From positions 1 through 64,000 of the forward strand of contig JAFISE010000094.1 of assembly GCA_022560025.1 (NCBI GenBank): a stretch of DNA of 64,000 nt. The letters run 5' to 3'. Below, in pieces: positions 1 to 10,835 of this stretch (position 1 is its first letter; every line of letters begins with the position of its first letter). This DNA is from Stagonosporopsis chrysanthemi. Its lineage: Eukaryota; Ascomycota; Dothideomycetes; Pleosporales; Didymellaceae. The notes under the pieces are model-generated. The model was not told the origin of the DNA. It saw only the letters and a program-made list of their open reading frames with translations, and did no database searches. The translations under genes and the position numbers were made by a program.

Positions 1-307
1 CGGCGGCGGCGGGCATGTTGGCGGGGGCAGCGGCGGGCGGGGTCGAGGCGAGGGCGCTGGTGGTGGCCGGCTGCGTCGTGTGCGGTGGTTGCTGCTGCTG
101 CTGCTGCTGCTGCTGGGGCTGCTGGGACTGCTGGGGCTGTTGCTGCTGGTCTACTGCGTCGGCTGGGAGCGCGGGCGCGGGGTCTGGGGGCCCATTGAGC
201 GCGGGGTTGCTCTTGGTGCGCTGGACGCGTTTGCCGGGTGCTGCCAGGCCACTCTCGTTGCGTCTGTCATGCTGGGATGCCGCGTTCTTCCTCCCCTTAG
301 CTACCAT
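1..307 (-). CDS. N-terminus of an unknown poly-Gln protein, cut by the window edge
   Basis: An open frame on the minus strand begins with ATG at 305-307 and runs off the left edge with no stop, giving about 102 residues. The first 40 residues are basic and polar (MVAKGRKNAASQHDRRNESG, then a KRVQRTKSNPALNG stretch). They are followed by a Gln/Pro tract (roughly residues 62-75) and an Ala/Pro-rich segment. This looks like the disordered start of a larger nuclear or signalling protein. I do not recognise the family and assign no function. The frame is preferred over the overlapping plus-strand poly-Leu/poly-Cys frames because those are translations of the CAG repeat and have no plausible protein character. 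Confidence 0.5.
   Translation of the reverse strand, partial: MVAKGRKNAASQHDRRNESGLAAPGKRVQRTKSNPALNGPPDPAPALPADAVDQQQQPQQSQQPQQQQQQQQQPPHTTQPATTSALASTPPAAAPANMPAAA
90..151. repeat. CTG/CAG trinucleotide repeat encoding poly-Gln
   Basis: Eight perfect GCT units lie at about 91-115, continuing imperfectly to about 151. Read on the minus strand they encode the Gln tract of the partial left-edge protein, interrupted by Pro and Ser codons. Tract length is likely variable between isolates. Confidence 0.85.
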
Positions 308-1742
308 AGAAGGCGGTGCGCGGGCAAGTGAGGCGTCTCCCCAGGGCGGCTCGACTGCTGCACAGGACGAGCCAGTTTGGAAGAGGGGCGCCGCTGGCCG
401 AGGGTGGGTGTGGGCGTCGGGGTCGAGTCGTGTGCGGGTTGCGGTGTCGTGAGCGAGACGGGCGGAGCGCTGGCGAGCGACTGAGACTGAGGCTTGGCGC
501 TGGGACGCTTGTCTTGTCGACGTCTGTGTCAAGCGGGCCTAGGGCCGGCGGCGTTCCACGGTGCAGTGCTTGCGCTCGGTAGTTGACGTGCACGCTTTGC
601 CTGTGCTGTGCAGCGCTGCAGGCTGCCCTGGCTGCCGTCTGCCTCTGCAGCGTCCACAATGGCTGGCACAGGCTGCACCCAGGCTGCACCCAGGCTGCCC
701 GCGCCCTGCACGCGGGCGACGGCGAGCGCTGCACGGCTTCGGCGTCAGTCAGGCTTCGTCTCGTCTCACGCCGCCCCTCCCGCTGCACCCTCAGCGGCCC
801 AGCCTGGCCGTCGCAGGACGCTGCCCCAGCGCCCTCGCCGCCGAGAACCCCCCGGAGCAGATGATCGACGTCAGCGCTCTCGAAAAGTCAGCGCCCTAAC
901 CCAGGGAAGCCGCTCGCGAGCACGCTTGACTGATGCAAGCAAAGCCGCTGTCGAGCCTGCCCGTCTTCGGCGAGCTGCCCACGCTCTCGTCGCACACGAC
1001 AATCCTTCTTGCTGTGCTGTGCTGTGTACATAGCCGGCACACGACACAGCGCACGCTCTGCACGCTGTCCAGCCAATGGCCTCGCGGCGGCCGTCCGTCT
1101 AGTTTGTGCTTCATTTGCCTTCACATGGGCCCCCCTGAGAGTGCAGCCCAGCAACGAATGAAGCTGGCAGACCGTAGCCCTGCTCACACCGACACCCGCA
1201 CGCTTGCATCGACGCCGCGCACGCGTTTGTGATTCGCTGCCCTGCTTCGCCATGGCCCTGAGTGAATTGCATCTGCTGCGGCCCACCATATGTATGTGCA
1301 TATTGCACCGCGCGCGGTGGGGGCGCCCACCAACCTGATCGATGCTGTGTCGTAGACGAGCCCTCCGCTGGAGAACACATGTTGCCGCGCGTGGCTTTGC
1401 CTCGGTCTTTCCATTTGATCGGAGCATATCCACCAAAACTTGCCTTTCCCCCTTCCGCCCCTCCATTACACACAACCAGCGGAGACGGCACATCGCCGGC
1501 CTCGAAGCTTAACACAACCACGCCAATCAGCACGCCGTGCAACAATCACATCGGGCAAGTCGCACGGTCACGCGCGTAACGGTCGTGCAGATCTCTGGAA
1601 AAGGGCACCATGAAACGCACACTCAGTAGGCAGCCAAGTCGATCACTGCGGAAAGGATCACGCCATGCGGTTCGTTGACGCCATGCGGTTGGTTGACGCC
1701 GTGAAGATTTGGCATCCCCATGAGTATGTACGGATTTGCTGT
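308..1742. other. Intergenic region with no gene seen
   Basis: GC-rich upstream sequence of the left-edge gene. It contains direct repeats of a GGCTGCACCCA unit at about 671-700 and an imperfect direct repeat (CGCCATGCGGTT followed by GTTGACG) at about 1660-1700, just downstream of the thioesterase stop. Overlapping frames on both strands have biased composition and no recognisable domain. Confidence 0.5.
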
Positions 1743-2895
1743 TTACGGTTTCCCTGCACTGCCAAAATCTTCGACAGCGTCGGCTCTGTCCCAGCTGCCC
1801 TTTTCGAGTTCCCGCACTCGGCCTAGCAGTTCCCTCACTCGGGCGCTGTTCTTCTCCTTTGCCTGTTCTTGCAGTCCAAACGTCTGCTTGAACTTGTCAA
1901 TCATGAAAGGCGGCAGTGGGGACTTTTTCGCTGTCCGGTAATCGTAGACGACAATGTCCTCGACACAGCGTGCTGCTGCACGGCGGTGTGCCTCTGACAA
2001 GATCAGGACATCTAAGATGAAATGGTCGGTGCCTTGCTCCGGCTTACTCCTGAGCTTGTGCAAGACAGTTATCCTGCCTCGGTTAGACTCGCCATGTGAA
2101 CCAAGGTGAGCGCTGCTAACCTGTCGGGCCACTTCATGGGCTGAACGATGGACCAAGTCAGCACAGTCTTCTTGTTCCTCGGTTTCACAAGAAGCACGCG
2201 ACACCAGCTTCCGCAGACATCCTACTGGGTCATTGAGGAACTCACGAATTTGTAGTCGGTCTTTATGCTCCTCAGTATCAGTCCGATACTCTTGGGTGAC
2301 ATCAACTCCAACCACTCCTTTTTGTGTGTTGGATCTTGTGCAGCGAAATTGAGTGTCCAGTTGACGCGTGCCGACTCAGCATACCGGTTGTACATGACGT
2401 TGTTGACATGCCCCTTCAGTGTTCATCAGTACGCCCTGCTTCAGTCGTCTTGCTCACACAAGCACGCTGGTACTTGATAACTCACCATACTATCCTACGT
2501 GAACACCGAGACAATCAGCCTCGACCCCACACACATATACACAGGCTATCACCTACCATCTCGCCCCAAACAACTTCCTGCCTGTACAAACCCCTGTAAT
2601 CCTGCCCTGTCAAGAAGCCCTCGCTCCCAGCAAGCAGCTCTCGCCAGTCGCTCGACACTTCCTGCAGTATAGACCCAGCCTCACTCGTCTGTGCATCGTC
2701 GATGCCAAACATGATGCACTTCCCAATCCGCGCGCGGACGTCTGACAGCCACCGCGGCGACAGGTTCTCGGTCGCGGGCGTCTCGGTGCTGGAGAAGCGG
2801 CACTGCGGCGGTCGAGGGACGGGTGCGCGAGCGCGATGCGCCGAGGCAACCGCAGAGGGGCGCAGGAGCGCTGCGCGTGTCGCGAGCGGGCGCAT
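1743..2895 (-). CDS. Mitochondrial hot-dog thioesterase-like protein, five exons including 9- and 20-base microexons
   Basis: Exons (minus strand): 2557-2895, 2486-2494, 2246-2413, 2121-2140 and 1743-2073, joining in frame to 288 residues. The start at 2895 opens an Arg/Ala-rich presequence (MRPLATRAALLRPSAVASAH) typical of mitochondrial import; an in-frame ATG at 2934 is possible. The 9-base exon encodes Asp-Ser-Met and completes the hot-dog motif WGEM-DSM-GHVNNVMYNRYAES. The 20-base exon encodes PMKWPDR up to a split Arg codon and restores the frame into ITVLHKL. The C-terminal half carries the VYDYR segment and ends in a charged helix. Every junction is GT-AG and each joins conserved residues, so the model is well supported by the motif. 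The family is 4HBT/thioesterase-like (THEM6-type) in fungi; the substrate is unknown. It is divergent from the LYR gene, with 313 bases between start codons. Confidence 0.85.
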
Positions 2896-3208
2896 ACTTG
2901 TGGTGAGGCAGCAATTGGGTGCTATGAAGTACAAAATTTATCTGGGAGCGGGCAGACGGAGGGAATTGTGAAGGCGAAGCTGTCGTCGGGTGTTGCGCGA
3001 TGCCTCGACGGAATCAAGCCGAGGGCCGCTTCAACCGCCATACGTCAGAACCTCAATGTCGAGCTCCGTCCTGTCCTGCTGCTGCTGCTGTAAATAGCGC
3101 CGCGCTCCAACATCAACATAGTCTACCTACCTTTCTGCCTCTAACCGCGATTACCTCGCCAGACCTGACGCCCGGTCTCACACCCTCTACAATCGAACAA
3201 TCTCCACC
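2896..3208. promoter_or_regulatory. Shared divergent promoter between thioesterase and LYR protein
   Basis: Only 313 bases separate the two start codons, so this segment must hold both promoters and leaders. It includes a short (CTG)5-like run at about 3078-3092. No canonical TATA box was seen. Both flanking proteins are predicted to be mitochondrial. Confidence 0.6.
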
Positions 3209-3629
3209 ATGTCGACCCCAACCCTAACCCTGCGTCATCAGGTGATCCGCATATACAAAGGTACATACACATGTCTACTCACACACGCCATCACTCGCAA
3301 GGTTTCGCTCGCGCTGACACAACACGGTGGCAGAACTGCTCTACCTGTCACGCGACTACCCGCAAGGCTACGACTGGGCGCGCTCACGGCTGCACCGGGC
3401 CTTCGCGAGCCAAGCGCACCTGCGCGATGAACAGGCCATCAGGAACGGCATAAAGCGGGCTGAGTTTGTGAAGAAAGGTATGTGATTGCACACGCACATG
3501 CACACGCACACGCTATGGCAGGGTGACGATGGCACTGACACGCTCACGCACACGCAAACAGAAATCGAGGCGTTGTACTACTTGAAACGCTACAGGGCAC
3601 TGCGCCAGAGATACGACCCCATTCCGTAG
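3209..3629 (+). CDS. LYR-motif protein, ETFRF1/LYRM5-like
   Basis: Three exons, 3209-3260, 3334-3477 and 3562-3629, give an 87-residue protein. The spliced product reads LRHQVIRIYKELLYLSRDYP near the start, then AEFVKKEIEALYYLKRYRAL and a terminal RYDPIP. This order (Tyr-Lys variant of the LYR motif, then RDYP, EFVKKEIEALY and the KYRAxxQRY end) matches the LYRM5/ETFRF1 family. In animals that protein is a mitochondrial partner of electron-transfer flavoprotein that affects its FAD; LYR proteins generally pair with the mitochondrial acyl carrier protein. Both introns begin GTACAT or GTATGT and end CAG. The length is normal for the family. The role in this fungus is inferred from homology only. 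Confidence 0.85.
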
Positions 3630-3732
3630 CCTGGGGCGCTGGAAGGTTGGCTGGGGAAAAGAAGCAGATGCGAGCATGCACAGCATGGTCTTTAGATCGG
3701 GATATCACAGAAGGAAAAACGATTGACAGGAC

Positions 3733-3752
3733 GGGAGGGGGGGGAGGGGGGG
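3733..3752 (+). repeat. G-tract with quadruplex potential between convergent genes
   Basis: Runs of three, eight and seven G separated by single A residues lie 28 bases past the methyltransferase stop (minus strand) and about 100 bases past the LYR stop. Four or more G3 runs are available, so a G-quadruplex could form on the plus strand. It sits where both 3' ends should be. Confidence 0.6.
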
Positions 3753-3779
3753 TGATATGTCGGCCTTTTTTTCTTTCCC

Positions 3780-4958
3780 TCACACCTTCTTGCACCACCA
3801 GATGCCAAACTCCAGACACTCGCCGCTGCTGGCGCCTTTCTGTTCGAGCAGATCGCCCATCAGCCCCGCCCACCAGCGCTGCCACTCCTCCTGGTTCTTC
3901 CCGCTGGCCTCTTTCAGCAGGGGCTCCAGGCTCTCGATCATCTGCGTAGCAACGAGCAGCGCCGTGTAGCGCAGCGCGGCCTGTTCTTCGGTCAGCGTCC
4001 CGGCGTCGAGGGCCACGCTTGTTTTCTTCGGGTTGGGCCGCGACTCGGACTCGCGGCGCTTGGGGGGTTTCGGGGGGTCGGCGGCAGACGTGGCGAGTTC
4101 GCGCTCCCAGCGCAGTTCGCCGAGCGGGATGGCGATGCGGCGGTCGCCGACCGAGTGCAGCGTCTCGGTCTCTTGGAGCAGCATCTCTGAAATCCTGGCG
4201 CACGGCATGGTGCCCAGCTTGCGCCGGTCGAACGCCTCCTGGATCCAGGTGTTTGCGTCGCGCAGGTATTTGTTTTGCACTTCGGTGAAGGGGGTGATGG
4301 GCGAGATCAGGATGGTCCCGGAGGACTCGGCGCTTGCGCGTTCCTGGTCAGATTTGCCTGGGACGGGGGGTGGGTGTGGCAGGATGGAGCGGACGAGGTG
4401 GTCGGTCTCCCAGACTTCAAGGGTGCCGCCGGATTTCAGGACGCGCGTGGCTTCGTCGAGGATGCGTTGGGAGAGGGTGCCGAGGGGGGTGACGAGCGAC
4501 AAGTCTTTCATCAGTACAATGTCGAATTCGCCGTCGTTGAACGGCAGCGGCGGCTTGCGCAGATCGTGCTGTACAAACTTCCAATCAATGCCTTGACGCT
4601 GCAGGTCGCCTGCCAAAGGCACAATATCCAGCCCCGTGTACGAGACGTTGTCGTAGCCCAGGCTGCTGAGGTACTCGTGGCACACGGCCGTCCAGTAGCC
4701 ACTGCCGCACGCGAGCTCGAGCACCTTCTTCGGCGGATTATCCGGCGAGGGCGTCGAGCCGAGCGCGCGGCCGATGATGGCGGTCACCAGGAGCGTCTGC
4801 AGGTTCTGGCGCTGCAGCTCAGGCAGGTCGCAGGGCAGCGGGTAGTACGGGACGGCGCGCAGGTACCGGCGGCCGTGGCGCAGGATGAAGGGATCCGCAG
4901 ACTCGTCGCGCGTGGCCTGCGTCGACGTGCTCGAGACGGAGCCCCGCGTCGCGTCCAT
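3780..4958 (-). CDS. SAM-dependent methyltransferase domain protein
   Basis: A single open frame of 392 residues. Residues about 27-60 form the fungal lead-in (FILRHGRRYLRAVPYYPLP, then LPELQRQNLQTLL). Motif I of the Rossmann methyltransferase fold follows at about residue 78 (VLELACGSGYWTA), then a motif II acidic loop (YTGLDIVPLA) and the motif IV/V region (FDIVLMKDLSLVTP, ATRVLKSGGTLEVWE). The C-terminus has a Pro/Lys-rich insert and ends in an LEFGIWWCKKV segment. The substrate is not predictable. The frame stays open upstream of 4958 as far as a TGA at 5127-5129 but without an ATG; that segment reads LIEAQYRYHVPYPTRPKA and could be part of an upstream coding exon, so the true N-terminus is uncertain. 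It is convergent with the LYR gene. Confidence 0.8.
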   Translation of the reverse strand: MDATRGSVSSTSTQATRDESADPFILRHGRRYLRAVPYYPLPCDLPELQRQNLQTLLVTAIIGRALGSTPSPDNPPKKVLELACGSGYWTAVCHEYLSSLGYDNVSYTGLDIVPLAGDLQRQGIDWKFVQHDLRKPPLPFNDGEFDIVLMKDLSLVTPLGTLSQRILDEATRVLKSGGTLEVWETDHLVRSILPHPPPVPGKSDQERASAESSGTILISPITPFTEVQNKYLRDANTWIQEAFDRRKLGTMPCARISEMLLQETETLHSVGDRRIAIPLGELRWERELATSAADPPKPPKRRESESRPNPKKTSVALDAGTLTEEQAALRYTALLVATQMIESLEPLLKEASGKNQEEWQRWWAGLMGDLLEQKGASSGECLEFGIWWCKKV

Positions 4959-6440
4959 GGCGGGCGAGGACTGGGGCGGCGCGGTCGCGGCGGAGGAGCC
5001 AGAGGGGGTTCTAGCGGGCAGGCCTGCGGGCTCCGGCGTGCATTGCTTGAGCTCTGCGGCGGCCGGCTTGGGGCGCGTAGGGTACGGGACGTGGTAGCGG
5101 TACTGGGCCTCGATCAGAAGGACATTTCAGACGCAAGAGCAGCCCAGGAGGTGCGGACCAGCAGCCATTCTGAATTCATCCTCTCCGCGGCCCACTTGCA
5201 CGGCTAGCGTGCGGCTCGATATTGGGCCCTGGTGCTGTGCTTTGCGCCCCGAGTGCGCAGACAAGAAGCAGACTCGGCGCACAGCAGCGCAGCAGCGCTG
5301 GACGGCGGACGGCGGACGGCGGACGGCACACGACGGTCAGCACGGCGCTGGCGGCGTGCATCCTGGGACGGCTCGACGCTCGTCTGGCTTGCGGCGCGCG
5401 CGGGGGCAGTCGTGTCGCGGTGCCGAGGGCGCTGTGGGAGCATCTCCAATCACCGCGGCGCTCCCCAGATTTGGCAACGTAAAGGGATTCAGGAACTGAC
5501 GCGGCGCTCGTTGCTGCACGGCATGCCTTGCGCCTCTGCAGTCTGGACGTCTGCGCCTGCGCCTGCGTCTGCGTCTGCGTCTGCACCAGGGCGCTGCCTG
5601 AGGACTGCCGTGCTGGGCAGTGTCTGCCACTCTCCACGGCCATGTCGCCTGATGCAGCATCACACCATGTCCAAACGCCAGAGCCAGCGCCAGAGCTTGA
5701 GCCTGAGCCTGAGCCAGCGCCAGAGCCAGAGCGGCGGCCTGGCTGCTCACACCCACACGGGGTGGTTTCATGTCGCGGTCGAAGAGACCACGTGACGCAT
5801 AGCTCCAGCGCAGCGCTTGGCCTGCGCATCGATGCTGGTGCGGGCCTCACGTCGGCCCTCGATAGCACCATCTTCACTCTCTATTCTTCCCCAGCTGCGG
5901 TCGGACCCTGCACCGAGACCGTCTGGCACAATTGAGCTTGCCTGCAGAGCCTGCGCGCCCGTTGACTCTGCGCTGCCCGCCGCTGTATGTTGTATGTGTA
6001 TGTGCGCGCCTTCTACCCGCTTCTGCACTGGTCCACTGGTCCAGCCCGCCCGCTCGCTGTCCTCCCGCGCCCTTCACTGACTCCGCTGGGCGCAGACGCT
6101 GCGATATTCAATTACCCCTGCGCCGTTTGCCCTCTTCACGCCTGCGGCCTGCGCCCGCCTGCGACCCACCTCCACCGGCGCCAAACGCACCTCCCACCGC
6201 GTCCCCGCTTTCATCGACCGCGCCGCAACCCGCAGCAGAGCAAACACTGCATGGGCGACGCGTGCAGACCTGAGCAGTGAAAGCCTATGACGAGGACCAT
6301 AAGGGGCGCCCATGTTACAACGGAGAAAGCAACGCATACGAGCCCCACCACCCACCTGCGCACCCTCCCCCGGCGCCTCTCCTGCCCGTCTGCGCTGCAC
6401 CCCCCGGGCCCGCCTCTCCACGACGCCGCGATTCCCTTAG
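4959..6440. other. Divergent intergenic region upstream of methyltransferase and CCR4
   Basis: About 1.5 kb of GC-rich sequence that probably contains the long CCR4 leader and promoter. Two patches of hexamer-type repeats are visible: alternating CTGCGC/CTGCGT at about 5551-5584 and GAGCCA/GAGCCT at about 5678-5733. Frames here change composition with the repeat and show no domain. Confidence 0.5.
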
Positions 6441-8780
6441 ATGGCCGAGTACTCGGTCTACCAAAGGGGAGCCGGCCAGACATTCTATCCACAACACGCA
6501 ACAAACATTCGCAACCTCCCCAACCGCGTCCGCTCGCCCACCACCACCACCGCCCGCATCCCCTTCAGTAACCCCGACACCCCCTCGCCCTCTCGATCGC
6601 CCGGACGCCAGCAGTCCCCCCAGCAGTTCGGCATGTTCAACCAGCAACATGGTCACCAGGCCCAGCATGTCATGATGAACGGGCGCAACACCCACCAGAA
6701 CTACGCCATGCAGATGAACCTGGCCAGCAAAACCTTCCCCCACAACCAGAATCATCAGCACCACGGACAGCACCACCAGCAGCACCAAGACCACACTGGT
6801 GGCGCCCACGGCGGACAGTACAACCACCAGCACAACCTCTCGAGCGGCAACATGTCCAACGCGCAGCCCCACTTTGGCCAGGCTCACATGCAGAACGGCA
6901 CTCCGAACAGCGTCCACAGTGGACTGAGCAAGCCGCCAAACGAGCACTGGGCGGAGCAGCTGCGACTAGCACAAACGGCGCGTGAAATGACACAGTCGCA
7001 CTCCCACGCCAGGATTCACCCGAGCGTGAGCAAGAGTGTCGTTGGAGGAACGGGCAATGGCTTGTCGAAAGAGCCGGACAAGGAAGAGCGCAATAGGCCC
7101 GCTGTTGGAGGAGCCGCCGATGGAAAGGGTGACCACATCTGGACCATCCTAGACTTTGGCGGTCAGAACCTGAAGGTGATCACGCCTGCACTGTTCAATT
7201 ACACGTTCCTCACGAAGCTTTACGTCAACTGCAACAAGCTCTCGTACATCCCCCAGAGCATCGGCCAGCTACGAAACCTTACGCATCTGGACCTGTCCCT
7301 GAACAATCTTCAGTACCTGCCTCCGGAGATTGGCATGCTTGTGAACCTGAAGCAGCTCCTTCTTTTCGACAATCACCTTGACAGCCTGCCATATGAACTT
7401 GGCTCTCTGTTCCAGTTGGAAATGCTGGGCTTGGAGGGGAACCCACTGCCTGACGATTTGAAGCAGATCATCATGGAGCAAGGAACCACGGAGTTGATCA
7501 AGCATTTCCGAGAGAACTCACAGGGCCCAGAAGCGCCTAACGAGCGAGACTGGATCGTGCTCGACGAGATCCAGGACTCAGATCAGGAGACCGTGACCGC
7601 TCTGAGCTACAACATTCTCTGCGATAAATACTGTACACAAGCTCAGTATGGATATACACCAAGTGCGGCTCTTTCGTGGGAGAACCGCAGAGAGACAATT
7701 CTGGGAGAGCTGCGAGAACGTAACGCCGACATAGTGTGTCTGCAGGAGATTGATCAAGACAGCTTCAACGAGTACTTCCGCGAAGGTCTGGCCCATAACG
7801 ATTACAAGGGAGTGTTCTGGCCCAAGTCTCGTGCACGAACGATGGCAGATCGAGAAGCCAAGCTGGTCGATGGCTGTGCTATCTTTTACAAGAACAGCAA
7901 GTAAGTCATGTCGACTCTCTACTACAAAGCAAATACTCACGTGTATAGGTACATCTTGCTGGACAAGCAGCTCATCGACTTTGCCAACACTGCCATCAAC
8001 CGACCGGATATGAAGGGAGAGCATGACATCTTCAACCGTGTCATGCCTCGTGACGACATTGCAGTCATTGCTTTCCTTGAGAATCGGGCCACTGGCTCAA
8101 GATTCATCGTTGGAAATGTCCACGTCTTCTGGAATCCTGCATTTACCGATGTCAAGCTCGTTCAAGTAGCCATTCTGCTGGAAGGCATCAAGAACTTTGC
8201 CAACCGATGGGCCAAGGTTCCTGCGTGCAAAGACAAGGTTGTGTACCGCTTCACCAACGGCGACACCGAGGACGGCAAGGAGCCAGATCCCTCGCAAGAG
8301 CCAGGACCATCCAAGGAGTACTCTGACGGCACACAAATCCCGCTCATCTTGTGCGGTGATTTCAACTCACTGCCTACATCTGGTATCTATGATCTTATCA
8401 CGACCGGTAGCATGTCCAACGTCCACGACGACCTTGGCAGTCGAAAGTATGGTAACTTCACAAGGGACGGTATCTCTCATCCTTTCAGCCTCAAGTCCAG
8501 CTACTCGTCAATCGGAGAGCTGTCGTTCACCAACTACACACCGAACTTTGTTGGTGTCCTGGACTACATTTGGTATTCAACAAACACGCTGCAGGTTGTC
8601 GGGCTGCTCGGCGATATCGACAAGAACTACCTGCAACGAGTACCCGGATTCCCCAACTACCACTTCCCCAGCGATCACATCGCTCTGTACGCACAATACA
8701 TTGTCAAAGGTCAAAAACAGGCGAAGAAGGTCTCCGAAGTCGACTTTGGGCCAAGCTCGAACCGAGACCGGAGAAATTGA
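6441..8780 (+). CDS. CCR4: CCR4 poly(A) deadenylase, catalytic subunit of CCR4-NOT
   Basis: Exons 6441-7900 and 7949-8780 join (AA|G TAC) to 763 residues. Residues 1-215 are a disordered Gln/His/Asn-rich region. Residues about 230-356 are leucine-rich repeats (FLTKLYVNCNKLSYIPQSIG and following repeats) that in yeast bind Caf1/Pop2. From about residue 383 runs the endonuclease-exonuclease-phosphatase domain: LSYNILCDKYCTQAQYGY, the Mg-binding Glu436 in DIVCLQEID, GDFNSLP, and the catalytic PSDHIAL near the end. The enzyme shortens mRNA poly(A) tails in the cytoplasm. All key residues are present and the domain order is that of fungal CCR4, so function is highly likely. The only intron is 48 bases and falls in the nuclease domain. 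Confidence 0.97.
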
Positions 8781-9633
8781 GCCAGGTTGCGAATCCTTCC
8801 AGCCCCGCATGCATCTGGTGCGCCTTCTCTATTGTAATTCTCCGTGGCTGAGAAGCTTGTCAATAGGCGCGAGTGCGGGAGTTGTGTCTTGTTTTAAGGC
8901 GTCCGTTTGCTCGGTGTTCGGTTTGCTCTTCTCGCTGTCAAATCTTCATGGGTCTGTGATGGAAGTTTAGGATTGTTTATTTGAGTCCAGTGCAGTTGGT
9001 CGGCGGTGTGAGGGTTTCGACTTGGTAGACGGAGCGCGCTCCTTTCATCTGCATTGGGGGATGGGGAACTTGCAGGGCGGGTTAGTACACGAATCTCACA
9101 TCATGTCTGTTGTTCTGCGATGTCGCATCGGCTTGGTCTATTCATTCTTTGTTGGGACTCGAGCTCTACGCTCTTTACTGTACAGCGTAGATGATCTGGC
9201 TGGCTCGGCCGCAGGGTTGCAGCACGACGGCAGTCAGTGTTGTCGGCATCTTCTCCATTCTGTTTTTCTTCTTGCAATGTATCATCTATGTAGCTCTCTA
9301 AAAGGCCAGTCCCCTCCGCAAGGACGGGGTCGATAGCGGCTTCACTACTCCTACCGATTTTCCGTCGCAAGGGCAGGGCAAGCCCGAGACGTTGGTCAGA
9401 CCGTCAGACTGTGGTCATCAGCGATTTGGGCATTACTAGATGCCAAGCGATAGAGCCCAGATGATCTGTGATTCAATGTTGAGGGTCCAATACGCTAGCA
9501 CGTGTATGGCTACCTCGTCATAACAGAACGTCCGCGCTCTCAACTCCACACCGACACGTACGCTGCGACTCCTATTGCTGGACTTTCTCATAACCTTTTC
9601 GTGATATACCCTCACCACAGTCGCCCCCTCACA
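8781..9633. other. CCR4 3' region and SEC14 promoter
   Basis: No gene seen. The sequence falls in GC content relative to the flanking exons and presumably holds the CCR4 3' UTR and the SEC14 promoter. A pyrimidine-rich CTCACCACAGTCGCCCCCTC stretch lies directly before the SEC14 ATG. Confidence 0.5.
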
Positions 9634-10835
9634 ATGGCTGCCGCACCCGCCACCGAGCTCCAGCTCGACCCCAAGTACGACCACTACGACTACCCCACCG
9701 TTGCCCCAGTTGCGCAGAACGGGCACCCCGGCCACACAACGCCCGAGCAAGATGCGCAGGTCTTCCAGCTGCGAACACAGCTCGAGCAGGCTGGTCACAC
9801 CAAGAACCTTGACACAATCACGCTCGTATGCGAAAACCCTTGCGAAGAAGGGGTATTGGGTGGTTAACTAAATTATTTACAGCTGCGATTCCTCCGTGCC
9901 CGCAAGTTCAATGTCGAACTGTCGAAGCAGATGTAGGCAGATATGGCGATCCTCTACGGAGAGTATGCACTAATGTGTGTGCAGGTTCATCGACAGCGAG
10001 AAGTGGAGGGCATCATATGCTGGCGTTGGTGTTGAAGAGCTGGTTCGCACCTTTGACTACAAGGAGAAGCCTGAGGTGTTCAAGTTCTACCCTCAGTACT
10101 ATCACAAGACCGACAAGGTATGAGGGCTGCAATTTTGCAGTTTACGTCATGCTAACAGCAAACTCGCAGGACGGTCGCCCATTGTATATCGAACAGCTCG
10201 GCAACGTCGACTTGACTGCCCTCGGCAAGATCACCAGCCAGGAGCGCATGGTTCAGAACCTTGTCTGCGAGTACGAGAAGATGGCCGACCCTCGTCTGCC
10301 CGCCTGCTCGCGCAAGACCGGTCACCTCCTTGAGACCTCGTGCTCCATCCTCGACTTGAAGGGTGTTGGTATCGCCAAGGCGACCTCCGTCTATGGCTAC
10401 CTGCAGGCCGTCTCCGCCATCTCGCAAAACTACTACCCCGAGCGTCTCGGCAAGATGTACGTCATCAACGCACCCTGGGGCTTCTCTGGCGTCTTCAGCG
10501 TCGTCAAGAAGTTCCTCGACCCCGTCACCAGCGCCAAGATCCACGTCTTGGGCTCCGGATACAAGACAGAGCTGCTCGCACAGGTCCCCGCCGAGAACCT
10601 GCCCAAGGAGTTCGGTGGCTCGTGCGACTGCCCTGGCGGCTGTGCCCTGAGCGACGCCGGCCCCTGGCAGGACTCGCAGTGGGTTAAGGAGCCCAAGTGG
10701 GCGAAGAAGAGCGACGATGCTATCGACAACGCCGCGATTCCTCCTACTGCTGGTGATGACGTTCCCACCACCGGCGCCCCTGCAGGCGCCCCTGTTGACC
10801 CGGCACAGGCTGGTGTTCCCCAGACACACGCTTAG
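9634..10835 (+). CDS. SEC14: SEC14 phosphatidylinositol/phosphatidylcholine transfer protein
   Basis: Exons 9634-9825, 9883-9932, 9985-10117 and 10170-10835 give 346 residues. The CRAL-TRIO N-terminal helices follow exon 1 (LRFLRARKFNVELSKQM, then the WRASYAGVGVEEL segment). The lipid-binding domain runs from about residue 126 to 290, with DGRPLYIEQLGNVDL, SCSILDLKGVGIAKA and INAPWGFSGVFSVVKKFLDP. The last 50 residues are Ala/Pro-rich and disordered. Yeast Sec14 exchanges PI and PC between membranes and supports Golgi secretion; this copy retains the expected core and length and is the canonical orthologue, in contrast to the divergent Sec14-domain protein at 51.7 kb. The second exon is only 50 bases. 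Confidence 0.95.

Noticed and set aside
15..452. Plus-strand frames with poly-Cys or poly-Leu
   Set aside because: They are translations of the CTG repeat; the opposite strand gives a more plausible poly-Gln protein.
4275..5207. Plus-strand frame of 310 codons
   Set aside because: It is antisense to the methyltransferase, Arg/Gly/Ala-rich, and has no motif; the minus strand has an intact domain.
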